Program-made: the position numbers and the translations under genes
The notes under the pieces: generated by a model
What the model saw: only the letters and a program-made list of their open reading frames with translations
Told to the model about the DNA's origin: nothing
Databases searched by the model: none
Shown here: one piece after another, positions 1 to 5,576 of the stretch
Numbering within the stretch: the first letter of the stretch is position 1
Layout of the letters: each line of letters starts with the position of its first letter
DNA from: Betaproteobacteria bacterium
Lineage (GTDB): Bacteria > Pseudomonadota > Gammaproteobacteria > Burkholderiales > Burkholderiaceae
Assembly: GCA_947468785.1 (NCBI GenBank)
Contig: CANIMS010000128.1
Location: forward strand, 1 to 5,576
Reading direction: 5' to 3'
Length of the DNA stretch: 5,576 nt

Positions 1-1
1 C

Positions 2-325
2 TTTGAACTCTCCTCCAATAATGGTGGCTGGCAATGGGCCTCATCATCAGGGTGTGATGCACAGCCTTATTTCCGAATTTTTAATCCTATCACCCAATCC
101 GAAAAGTTTGATACTGAAGGTAAATTTATTAAACGCTATCTTCCTCAATTGGAAAAACTCTCTAAGAAATCTATTCATGCGCCCTGGTTGGCAGGCCATC
201 TTGAGCTTGAGGCAGCAGGTGTATTACTAGGAAGAGATTATCCAATGCCGATCGTGAATCACGATGAGGCACGTAAAAATACCTTAGTACGGTACAGCGT
301 GGTAAAAAAAATTACCGCAGAATAA
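2..325 (+). CDS. phr: Deoxyribodipyrimidine photo-lyase, C-terminal part (5' end outside window)
   Basis: Reading from base 2 gives 107 residues and a TAA stop. The enzyme uses FADH- and blue light to split cyclobutane pyrimidine dimers in DNA. The visible part is the end of the FAD-binding helical domain. It opens with SSNNGGWQWASSSGCDAQPY, followed by FRIFNP, a SEKFD..GKFIKRYLP stretch and the ending PMPIVNHDEAR, all hallmark blocks of class I CPD photolyases. By alignment from memory with E. coli Phr, N6 matches the asparagine facing flavin N5 (N378) and W10 matches the first tryptophan of the electron-transfer chain (W382), so the photoreduction residues in this part are intact. The antenna domain and most of the FAD pocket lie to the left of the window. 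apaH follows 33 bases later on the same strand. A cryptochrome-like relative is possible, but the wording is that of a repair enzyme. Confidence 0.93.
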   Translation, partial: FELSSNNGGWQWASSSGCDAQPYFRIFNPITQSEKFDTEGKFIKRYLPQLEKLSKKSIHAPWLAGHLELEAAGVLLGRDYPMPIVNHDEARKNTLVRYSVVKKITAE

Positions 326-358
326 TAGAATCACGCTCTTTCCGTTTTAAGATAGGGC

Positions 359-1198
359 ATGAGCAAGATCTATGCAATTGGGGATGTACAAGGATGTGGA
401 CCTTCACTCAAGGCTCTGCTGAAAAAATTACCCCGAAAATCGAAAATGATTTTTCTGGGCGATCTTGTCAATCGCGGACCTGATTCTCTGGGCAGCTTAC
501 GACAACTCAAATCACTTCAAGAGGCTGGTGACGCTGAATGCATCTTAGGTAATCATGATTTACATCTCCTAGCGATTGATGCAGGTTTACGAAAAACAAA
601 AGGGCTTGATACTGTAGATGACATTCTGAATGCCCCTGATCGAGCAGAACTCATTAAATGGTTGCGCCATCGGCCGATGGCACTGAGCAATGGCAAAGTA
701 CTCATGGTTCATGCTGGCGTATTGCCTCAATGGGATCTACATCAAACCATTGAGTACGCCCAAGAAGTTGAAAAAGCATTGCGCCATAAGTCTTATAAAG
801 AATTTTTGGCCAATATGTATGGGAATACTCCAAACCAATGGCGCTCCTCACTAAAAGGTTTCGAGCGCTTACGAGTCATCACTAATGCCCTGACGCGTAT
901 GCGATTTTGCACCCCAGGTGGTCAAATGGAGTTTGAGAGCAAGGAAGGTTTAGAAGATGGGCCTGCTGGCTATATCCCCTGGTTTAAAGTTCCTAAACGT
1001 AAAACGCAAGACACCCTGCTGTACTTCGGCCATTGGTCAACACTAGGTTTAATGCGCCAACAGAATGTCATTAGCCTTGATACAGGCTGCGTCTGGGGCG
1101 GCAAACTCACCGCGATTGAAGTTGCGGAATCAGGAATAGATTCTAAAAAATCAGAGGTAATACAGGTAGCGGGCTATGACCATCCACTAAGGATGTAG
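359..1198 (+). CDS. apaH: Bis(5'-nucleosyl)-tetraphosphatase, symmetrical (diadenosine tetraphosphatase)
   Basis: Encodes 279 residues, the usual ApaH length. ApaH hydrolyses Ap4A to two ADP in the cytoplasm, clearing a stress nucleotide, and in enterobacteria it also removes Np4 caps from RNA. The protein is a metallophosphatase of the PPP type with all core motifs: GDVQGC at 8-13 (D9), GDLVNRGPDS at 34-43 (D35, R39), GNHDLHLL at 64-71 (N66, H67), VHAG at 117-120 (H118) and FGHWS at 223-227 (H225). These supply the two-metal site and the phosphate contacts. GCVWGG at 243-248 is the ApaH-specific C-terminal block. The ATG at 359 puts the first motif at residue 8, as expected; the AGGG just before it is too close to the start to be a good ribosome site. 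The gene lies 33 bases after phr with no evident promoter between, so read-through from phr is plausible. It converges on hemL, 17 bases away. Confidence 0.96.
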   Translation: MSKIYAIGDVQGCGPSLKALLKKLPRKSKMIFLGDLVNRGPDSLGSLRQLKSLQEAGDAECILGNHDLHLLAIDAGLRKTKGLDTVDDILNAPDRAELIKWLRHRPMALSNGKVLMVHAGVLPQWDLHQTIEYAQEVEKALRHKSYKEFLANMYGNTPNQWRSSLKGFERLRVITNALTRMRFCTPGGQMEFESKEGLEDGPAGYIPWFKVPKRKTQDTLLYFGHWSTLGLMRQQNVISLDTGCVWGGKLTAIEVAESGIDSKKSEVIQVAGYDHPLRM

Positions 1199-1200
1199 TC
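1178..1200. other. Imperfect hairpin over the apaH stop codon, at the apaH/hemL convergent junction
   Basis: CATCC (1181-1185) pairs with GGATG (1191-1195) across the loop ACTAA. After a 2-base bulge (1196-1197), GAC (1178-1180) pairs with GTC (1198-1200), giving an 8-bp bulged stem that covers the last codons and stop of apaH. No T-run follows on the + strand (next bases CGCTCTGACT). On the - strand the nearest T-run (complement of 1145-1150) lies about 28 bases beyond the stem. It is therefore not a standard intrinsic terminator. It could weakly protect the 3' end of either transcript or be chance. It is the only fold I can see at this junction. Confidence 0.25.
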
Positions 1201-1215
1201 CGCTCTGACTTCAAC

Positions 1216-2517
1216 TCAAAGCTTCGGAAATGATTTTTCAGCCGCAGAAATAATGGCAGCAAGTACTGCGTCATCGTGCGTAATAGAGGTAAAGCCTGCC
1301 TCATAAGCAGATGGAGCGAGATACACACCTTCATCCAACATCAAATGAAAGAATTTCTTGAACGCATCGATATTGGTTTTAGTAACGGCTTCATACGAGT
1401 TCGGAATGTTGTCAGCAAAATAAAATCCAAACATACCCCCGACACTATCGACTGCAAAAGGAATATTGGCTTTATCAGCAGCTTTTTTCAAGCCAGCCAT
1501 CAGCTTTTGAGTTTGACCAGTCAAGCACTCGTAAAAACCTTCTCTAGAAATAATCTCTAAAGTTTTAAGGCCCGCAGCTACCGCAACTGGGTTACCCGAA
1601 AGGGTTCCTGCTTGGTAAACATTTCCTAAGGGGGCTAGCTTAGACATGATTTCTTTCTTACCGCCAAAAGCTGCCATTGGCATACCGCCACCCATGACCT
1701 TACCTAAGCAAGTTAAATCCGGAACGATACCCTGAAGAGATTGAGCGCCGCCTAATGCAACTCTAAAACCTGTCATTACCTCATCGTAGATAAGAACGCT
1801 ACCGTGCTTTTGGGTCAAACTCCGAATAGCGGCTAAGAAGGCCGGTGAAGGTTGAATCAAATTCATATTGCCAGCAATCGGTTCAATAATCACGGCTGCA
1901 ATTTGATCGCCCTGCTTTTGAAATACTTCCTCAATCGCAGCAACATCGTTATAGGGCAAAACAAGAGTATGTTTGACTAAGTCTTGAGGAACGCCACCGG
2001 ATGAAGGGGCATTTTGCGTAGAGTCGGCAAAGGTTAATAAGCCAGAGCCTGCTTTTACCAAAAGACTATCAGCGTGACCGTGATAACAACCCTCAAACTT
2101 AATAATTAAATCTCGATTGGTATAACCCCGCGCTAAACGCAAAGCACTCATCGTTGCTTCAGTTCCGCTTGATACCATCCGAATTTGTTCGACACTGGGC
2201 ATGGTGGCACAGATACGTTCTGCTAATTCAATCTCACCCTCAGTAGGCGCGCCATAACTAAAACTGGTTTCTGCCGCCTTTTGAACGGCCTCAACAACCT
2301 CTGGATTGGCATGGCCCACAATCATTGGGCCCCAAGACATAATCAAATCAATATATTGCTTATTATTGGCATCCCAAAAATAAGGGCCCTTAGCTTTAGT
2401 CACAAATCGGGGTGTGCCTCCAACTTGACGGAAAGCTCGCACCGGAGAGTTCACCCCTCCTGGAATTGTCTTTTGTGCGCGTTCGAATAAAACGTCGTTT
2501 TGATCAACTTTTGCCAC
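1216..2517 (-). CDS. hemL: Glutamate-1-semialdehyde 2,1-aminomutase
   Basis: Encodes 433 residues, the normal HemL length. It is a cytoplasmic PLP enzyme of the class III aminotransferase fold that turns glutamate-1-semialdehyde into 5-aminolevulinate, the second step of the C5 route to haem. Visible features are the N-terminal [11 protein letters not shown] block (19-29), [16 protein letters not shown] (57-72), the PLP-phosphate loop SSGTEA (116-121), GCYHGHAD (143-150), YDEVMTGFR (244-252, with D245 expected to hold the pyridine nitrogen), and GKVMGGGMP (272-280) in which K273 should form the Schiff base. [10 protein letters not shown] (301-310) is also typical. The start is GTG, with AGGA 7 bases upstream and the MAKVDQN N-terminus in register; the next Met is residue 60, so no shorter start works. 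The upstream rubredoxin stop lies 13 bases before the start, which points to one transcript. Being a C5-pathway gene, it predicts glutamyl-tRNA reductase (hemA) elsewhere in the genome. Confidence 0.97.
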   Translation of the reverse strand: MAKVDQNDVLFERAQKTIPGGVNSPVRAFRQVGGTPRFVTKAKGPYFWDANNKQYIDLIMSWGPMIVGHANPEVVEAVQKAAETSFSYGAPTEGEIELAERICATMPSVEQIRMVSSGTEATMSALRLARGYTNRDLIIKFEGCYHGHADSLLVKAGSGLLTFADSTQNAPSSGGVPQDLVKHTLVLPYNDVAAIEEVFQKQGDQIAAVIIEPIAGNMNLIQPSPAFLAAIRSLTQKHGSVLIYDEVMTGFRVALGGAQSLQGIVPDLTCLGKVMGGGMPMAAFGGKKEIMSKLAPLGNVYQAGTLSGNPVAVAAGLKTLEIISREGFYECLTGQTQKLMAGLKKAADKANIPFAVDSVGGMFGFYFADNIPNSYEAVTKTNIDAFKKFFHLMLDEGVYLAPSAYEAGFTSITHDDAVLAAIISAAEKSFPKL

Positions 2518-2524
2518 TCTGATT

Positions 2525-2528
2525 TCCT
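2525..2528 (-). promoter_or_regulatory. Ribosome binding site of hemL (supports GTG start)
   Basis: On the - strand AGGA lies 7 bases before GTG, within the 13-base gap between the rubredoxin stop and hemL. The spacing is near ideal and there is no alternative ATG nearby, so it decides for the GTG start at 2517. Confidence 0.65.
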
Positions 2529-2530
2529 AA

Positions 2531-2701
2531 TTAAATCGCCATCATTTCAAAATCTTCTTTACGAGCACCGCACTCTGGGCAAGTCCAATTCATCGGGACG
2601 TCTGCCCATAGGGTTCCTGGCGCAATCCCTTCATCAGGCAATCCCGCTGCCTCGTCATAAACCCAGCCACAGATCAGGCACATATAGGTTTTCAATTCCA
2701 T
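2531..2701 (-). CDS. Rubredoxin
   Basis: A complete 56-residue gene (ATG to TAA) that a 60-codon cut-off would miss. The protein starts MELKTYMCLICGWVYDE and ends CPECGARKEDFEMMAI. Two CxxCG knuckles, C8/C11 and C41/C44, give the four cysteine ligands of the single Fe(S-Cys)4 centre. Between them the rubredoxin signature PDEGIAPGT (22-30) and the W32/W39 aromatic core are present. Length is that of classic single-domain rubredoxins (about 50-60). It is a soluble cytoplasmic one-electron carrier; its partner cannot be read from the sequence, candidates being a membrane hydroxylase or an oxygen/peroxide-handling enzyme elsewhere. GGAG lies 6 bases upstream of the ATG. hemL follows after 13 bases on the same strand, implying co-transcription; whether that reflects shared function or just packing is unknown. 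Confidence 0.95.
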   Translation of the reverse strand: MELKTYMCLICGWVYDEAAGLPDEGIAPGTLWADVPMNWTCPECGARKEDFEMMAI

Positions 2702-2705
2702 CAAT

Positions 2706-2711
2706 CTCTCC
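2706..2711 (-). promoter_or_regulatory. Ribosome binding site of the rubredoxin gene
   Basis: On the - strand GGAGAG lies four bases before the ATG (the GGAG core is six bases away). This is the clearest Shine-Dalgarno sequence in the window and confirms the rubredoxin start. Confidence 0.75.
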
Positions 2712-2739
2712 GCTTAATTCAATCTATTTCTTATTTGTT

Positions 2740-2770
2740 CGATTTTAAATCGCTTATTGCATCTCAGCCA
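2740..2770 (-). promoter_or_regulatory. Possible promoter/operator region ahead of rubredoxin-hemL
   Basis: The 73-base gap at 2702-2774 is the longest non-coding stretch in the window and is AT-rich. On the - strand it holds TAAAAT (2742-2747), a 5-of-6 match to a -10 box, inside a palindrome with arms CGATTT and AAATCG around one central base (2740-2752). A -35 at 17-base spacing would be TGGCTG (2765-2770), a poor match. If used, transcription would begin about 34 bases before the rubredoxin ATG. The palindrome could be an operator, but no known regulator consensus is recognised. The alternative is simple read-through from the methyltransferase gene. Confidence 0.22.
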
Positions 2771-2774
2771 TATT

Positions 2775-4208
2775 CTAAGATGGGCGCTTGCTATGCATCT
2801 CAAACTTAAAGAGACGACATTCTAAGGGGCCATTAAATAAAGGGGTGCGCTTAGATTCTTTAATGCGCAATTGCCCAGGCAATGCCATATCCGCAGTTAA
2901 AACGTATACATTCCAGCCACCAAATGAATCCTTGAGATGCTGACCAAATTGCCTTAAAAACTCCACAAACTTAGGATCTTGTTCCTCTTGGGCCTGTAAC
3001 TTCTTCAAGGATTCTCTACTAGAGCGCTTAGCACTTTGACGACCTGTTTCAAGATTCAGCTCAAAACGGTTTTCTGGCTCTTGCTCATCAATAGATGTCG
3101 CTTGATTTCGTTCTTGACCACGACCACCCTTGATCACCAAACGCTCGCCATAAGGAGGGTTTAGTAGCATGACTCCCTCTTTTGTATCCACAGGCGGTTT
3201 TGCTGCTAAAGCATCGATTTGTCGAACAATTGGCTGATCGGGCAATTGGGCTCTTTGCCAATTACCTCTGAACATCGATACTAATTTTTCATTAATATCA
3301 CCACCGCTGATTCCAAGGGACTCTACCGTGGGATATTGCTTTCGCATTGCCAACATTTGCGCTAATGCCGCCTCTTTTAATTCAACCCAACGCTTTTGTT
3401 CGGCAGGCTCATTAAATGGTTTGAGCCTCTGAAAGCCAAAACCATGCGCTGATGTCACTAAAGGACGATAGGCTAGTCGACTTGGCTTGGCATCGTCACC
3501 ATACATTCCTGCACGAATAGCCCCCGGCGGAATAGCCAGCGCCATTTGCGCTGCCTCAATCAGAAATGTTCCGCTACCGCACATTGGATCAAAAAGAGTC
3601 TGTGATGGCTGCCAAGCTGTAATCAACAAAATACCGGCAGCTAAATTTTCTTTTAATGGTGCATCGCCCTTTTCATCACGCCAACCCCTTTTAAACAGAG
3701 CCTCACCAGAGGTATCTAAATAAATTGTTACTTGTGTGGCAGTGAGATGGGCCTGTACACGAATATCCGGAAAGGCTGTATCAATACTAGGGCGATCACC
3801 AGTCACATCACGTAAACGATCGACAATCGCATCTTTAATTTTGAGCGTAGCAAAATTCAAGCTCTTTAGTGGAGAGCGATGTGCAGTGACATCAACTCGT
3901 AAAGTTTGCTTGGAAGTAAACCAATCCTCCCAAGCTAAACCACTAGCCAGCTTATATAAATCATCTTCCTGTCTATAAGGCGCTTGCGCCATTTGCAATA
4001 AAACACGACTGGCGATTCGAGAGTGCAAATTGAGGGCCATCGCCGCAGAAATAGGAGCTGCTAAGCCAATACCACCCGAAGGGCTAGTAGGCGTTGGATC
4101 AATGACCCAAGTTCCCAGCGCCTTAGAATCCGGGCGATTCGCAATACTTGCCAACTCTTGCGCTAGCGCTTGCTCTAGACCACCTGGACAAACAACAAAA
4201 AATCTCAT
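2775..4208 (-). CDS. THUMP-domain class I SAM-dependent RNA methyltransferase (RlmL N-terminal-half type)
   Basis: Encodes 477 residues. It resembles the N-terminal methylase half of E. coli RlmKL, which makes m2G at 23S rRNA position 2445; in many betaproteobacteria this half stands alone. Order of parts: N-terminal ferredoxin-like start (MRFFVVCPGGLEQALAQEL), THUMP domain about 60-165 including SRIASR (63-68) and KIKDAIVDRLR (123-133), then the Rossmann methylase. DPMCGSGTFLIEAA (207-220) is the SAM-binding motif I, D304 in SGGDIN the likely acidic ribose contact, and NPPYGERL (350-357) the catalytic motif IV typical of N2-guanine methylases. GGWNVYVLTAD (430-440) is the next core strand. 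A charged segment at 358-412 is additional to E. coli RlmL, and the N-terminus is about 13 residues longer, making it larger than usual. The ATG has no clear ribosome site, but an in-frame stop lies just upstream. It sits 43 bases after hemJ on the same strand. The exact rRNA target is inferred. Confidence 0.88.
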   Translation of the reverse strand: MRFFVVCPGGLEQALAQELASIANRPDSKALGTWVIDPTPTSPSGGIGLAAPISAAMALNLHSRIASRVLLQMAQAPYRQEDDLYKLASGLAWEDWFTSKQTLRVDVTAHRSPLKSLNFATLKIKDAIVDRLRDVTGDRPSIDTAFPDIRVQAHLTATQVTIYLDTSGEALFKRGWRDEKGDAPLKENLAAGILLITAWQPSQTLFDPMCGSGTFLIEAAQMALAIPPGAIRAGMYGDDAKPSRLAYRPLVTSAHGFGFQRLKPFNEPAEQKRWVELKEAALAQMLAMRKQYPTVESLGISGGDINEKLVSMFRGNWQRAQLPDQPIVRQIDALAAKPPVDTKEGVMLLNPPYGERLVIKGGRGQERNQATSIDEQEPENRFELNLETGRQSAKRSSRESLKKLQAQEEQDPKFVEFLRQFGQHLKDSFGGWNVYVLTADMALPGQLRIKESKRTPLFNGPLECRLFKFEMHSKRPS

Positions 4209-4251
4209 AGGTCTAGCAATCTTAGAAAAGGAAGAATCTTAAAAATAGTAA

Positions 4252-4677
4252 TTAGGGTTTGAAAATAACGAGTGCTACGACTATCACCAGCAAAAGTACA
4301 GGAGCCTCATTAAACCAGCGGTACCACACACCAGATTTGGTATTCATACCCGCCCTGAATTTCTTGAGCAGATTCCAGCATGAATGGTGGTATCCAATAA
4401 TCAATAGTACAAAAAATAACTTGGCGTGCATCCAAATTTCACCAGCACCAACCCTGAAGTGAAGCCAAAGAGCAAGGCCTAACAGTATGGCGGGCACTGC
4501 CAAAATCGTCATAAACCGAAAGAGTCGATCGGCCATGCCAAGCAGACGAGCATAAGTCTCAGGATTTTTTTCATCCGCGAGATTGACAAAAATTCTGGGT
4601 AAATAAAATAGTCCTGCGAACCAAGAAGTAATTAAAACAATATGAAATGTCTTAACCCAGAGATATGCATTACCCAT
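4252..4677 (-). CDS. hemJ: HemJ-type protoporphyrinogen IX oxidase (CopD-family membrane protein)
   Basis: With the ATG at 4677 it has 141 residues, the usual HemJ size. HemJ is an inner-membrane, haem-binding enzyme oxidising protoporphyrinogen IX to protoporphyrin IX, passing electrons probably to quinone. Four hydrophobic segments are visible at about 8-27, 54-74, 82-100 and 124-139. Family marks include LWVKTFHI with H12 (equivalent to the haem-ligand histidine of Synechocystis HemJ), SWFAGLFYLPRIFV (18-31), HAKL (84-87) with K86, and the C-terminal RWFNEAPVLLLVIVV block (120-134) ending in KP. An in-frame ATG at 4710 would add 11 residues ([11 protein letters not shown]), but these overlap the proA stop and are not hydrophobic, so the inner ATG is chosen; it leaves 13 bases after proA. 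Automatic annotation often says only CopD family or UPF0093. The full set of motifs favours HemJ over a copper protein. Confidence 0.88.
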   Translation of the reverse strand: MGNAYLWVKTFHIVLITSWFAGLFYLPRIFVNLADEKNPETYARLLGMADRLFRFMTILAVPAILLGLALWLHFRVGAGEIWMHAKLFFVLLIIGYHHSCWNLLKKFRAGMNTKSGVWYRWFNEAPVLLLVIVVALVIFKP

Positions 4678-4690
4678 AGTGATTGATTTC

Positions 4691-5576
4691 TTAAGTTCGA
4701 ATCTCGCCATGACCCATGACGATATATTTCAGGGAGGTCAAGCCATCAAGCCCAACTGGGCCACGCGCATGGAGTTTGTCATTCGAAATACCGATCTCAG
4801 CACCGAGCCCATATTCAAAACCATCGGCAAAGCGTGTGCTGGCATTCACCATAACACTGGCACTGTCCACTTCACGCAAGAAGCGGTCTGCCATAACTTT
4901 GTTATTGGTGATGATGGCATCGGTATGTTTACTACCATAGTGCTCTATATGTTTCATAGCTTCATCAATATCAGACACCGTCTTAATTGACAAAATAGGG
5001 GCTAGATATTCTGTATGCCAATCTTCCTCTTTGGCATCCACCAAATTCTTGAGTCCAGCATCTTCTAAGGTTTTACGAGTGACTGCATCTACGCGTAACT
5101 CGACTCCCTTATCTTGATAAATCTTGCAAAGCGTTGGCAATACCTTTGCGGCAATCGCTTGATTCACCAGTAAGGTTTCCATGGCATTACAAGGCGCATA
5201 GCGTTGTGTCTTTGCGTTATCACAAACCTTTACAGCCATCGCAATATCAGCATCTGCATCAATATAAGTATGACAAATACCATCCAGGTGTTTAATCATT
5301 GGCACACGGGCTTCAGCCATCAAGCGTGCAATAAGACTCTTGCCGCCACGTGGCACGATCACATCAATATATTGCGTCATGGTGATCATTTCACCAACTG
5401 CTGCACGATCAGTGGTAGTGACTACCTGCACTGCATCCTTAGGTAAGCCTGCTGCTGCTAGACCATCTTGGATAATTTGAGCCAATAAGGTATTGGAATC
5501 AATCGCCTCAGAACCGCCACGCAAAATCACAGCGTTGCCAGCTTTCAAACAAAGGGCTGCAGCATCAATCGTGACA
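4691..5576 (-). CDS. proA: Glutamate-5-semialdehyde dehydrogenase (gamma-glutamyl phosphate reductase), 5' end outside window
   Basis: The - strand frame is open to the right edge: 294 residues and a TAA stop are visible. The first readable residues, [20 protein letters not shown], continue through position 5548, where a TTG codon is an internal leucine and not a start. Full ProA is about 415-430 residues, so roughly the first 125 are missing. ProA reduces gamma-glutamyl phosphate with NADPH to glutamate-5-semialdehyde, the second step of proline synthesis, in the cytoplasm. The aldehyde dehydrogenase fold is clear: [11 protein letters not shown], then [14 protein letters not shown] with the catalytic cysteine at fragment residue 129. 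The ProA signature ending in [15 protein letters not shown] lies at about 207-221, followed by [20 protein letters not shown] and [13 protein letters not shown] near the end. It is the most upstream visible gene of the - strand run, 13 bases before hemJ; its own promoter is outside. Confidence 0.97.
   Translation of the reverse strand, partial: VTIDAAALCLKAGNAVILRGGSEAIDSNTLLAQIIQDGLAAAGLPKDAVQVVTTTDRAAVGEMITMTQYIDVIVPRGGKSLIARLMAEARVPMIKHLDGICHTYIDADADIAMAVKVCDNAKTQRYAPCNAMETLLVNQAIAAKVLPTLCKIYQDKGVELRVDAVTRKTLEDAGLKNLVDAKEEDWHTEYLAPILSIKTVSDIDEAMKHIEHYGSKHTDAIITNNKVMADRFLREVDSASVMVNASTRFADGFEYGLGAEIGISNDKLHARGPVGLDGLTSLKYIVMGHGEIRT

Noticed and set aside
3..230. Open frame of 75 codons on the + strand.
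   Set aside because: It is out of frame inside the photolyase coding region, whose frame from base 2 gives an unmistakable photolyase C-terminus.
2500..2748. Open frame of 82 codons on the + strand opposite the rubredoxin gene.
   Set aside because: It resembles no known family as far as I can tell, and it is antisense to a clear rubredoxin with four cysteine ligands.
2758..2802. A 9-base direct repeat, TGCATCTCA, at 2758-2766 and 2794-2802.
   Set aside because: One copy is in the coding end of the methyltransferase. A 9-base repeat within 40 bases is expected about once by chance in a window of this size.
4218..4241. Direct repeat AATCTTA (4218-4224 and 4235-4241) in the gap between hemJ and the methyltransferase.
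   Set aside because: Short, low-complexity AT/purine context and only two copies; no palindrome or known site.
4252..4677. Reading this gene as a copper-resistance CopD protein.
   Set aside because: The small four-helix size, the FHI histidine, the WFAGLFYLPR block and the RWFNE C-terminal block are those of HemJ; CopD proper is larger.
4679..4990. Open frames of 103 and 74 codons on the + strand opposite proA.
   Set aside because: Both lie antisense to well-conserved ProA motifs and have no recognisable domain or ribosome site.
5546..5548. TTG as the start of a shortened ProA.
   Set aside because: The frame stays open to the window edge and the residues before it (VTIDAAALC) match the ProA family, so this codon is an internal leucine.
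1..5576. Search for mobile elements, CRISPR repeats, tRNA/rRNA genes, toxin-antitoxin pairs or phage genes.
   Set aside because: Nearly all bases are accounted for by seven housekeeping genes with short gaps; no terminal inverted repeats, spaced repeats or RNA-gene signatures were seen by eye.

Overview
This window reads as an ordinary stretch of chromosome from a betaproteobacterium of the Burkholderiales. The moderate base composition, the tight gene packing and the protein wording (photolyase, ApaH, HemL, rubredoxin, a stand-alone RlmL-type methylase, HemJ, ProA) fit a small-genome freshwater lineage such as Polynucleobacter. That placement is inferred from sequence character alone and has not been tested by a search. 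Seven protein-coding genes are visible: five complete and two cut by the window edges. I see no RNA gene, insertion sequence, CRISPR array, prophage segment or pseudogene.

Layout. On the + strand, positions 2-325 hold the last 107 codons of a DNA photolyase (phr), and 359-1198 hold apaH (diadenosine tetraphosphatase). Everything from 1216 to the right edge is on the - strand. In transcription order these are proA (4691-5576, 5' end missing), hemJ (4252-4677), a THUMP-domain RNA methyltransferase like the N-terminal half of RlmL (2775-4208), a 56-residue rubredoxin (2531-2701) and hemL (1216-2517). apaH and hemL converge with only 17 bases between them. There is no gene-free stretch over 300 bases; the longest gap is 73 bases (2702-2774).

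How the genes fit together. Two genes act in tetrapyrrole synthesis: hemL makes 5-aminolevulinate from glutamate-1-semialdehyde, and hemJ carries out the late oxidation of protoporphyrinogen IX. proA acts on another activated glutamate derivative, for proline. The rubredoxin is a one-iron electron carrier placed 13 bases ahead of hemL, so the two are very probably co-transcribed. phr and apaH are a light-dependent DNA repair enzyme and an alarmone-clearing hydrolase; both belong broadly to damage and stress upkeep, but nothing in the sequence links them functionally.

No undescribed system was found. The points most worth a second look are the small rubredoxin gene that length cut-offs easily miss, the charged insertion in the methyltransferase, the two haem genes on one co-directional strand, and the tight convergent junction without a clear intrinsic terminator.
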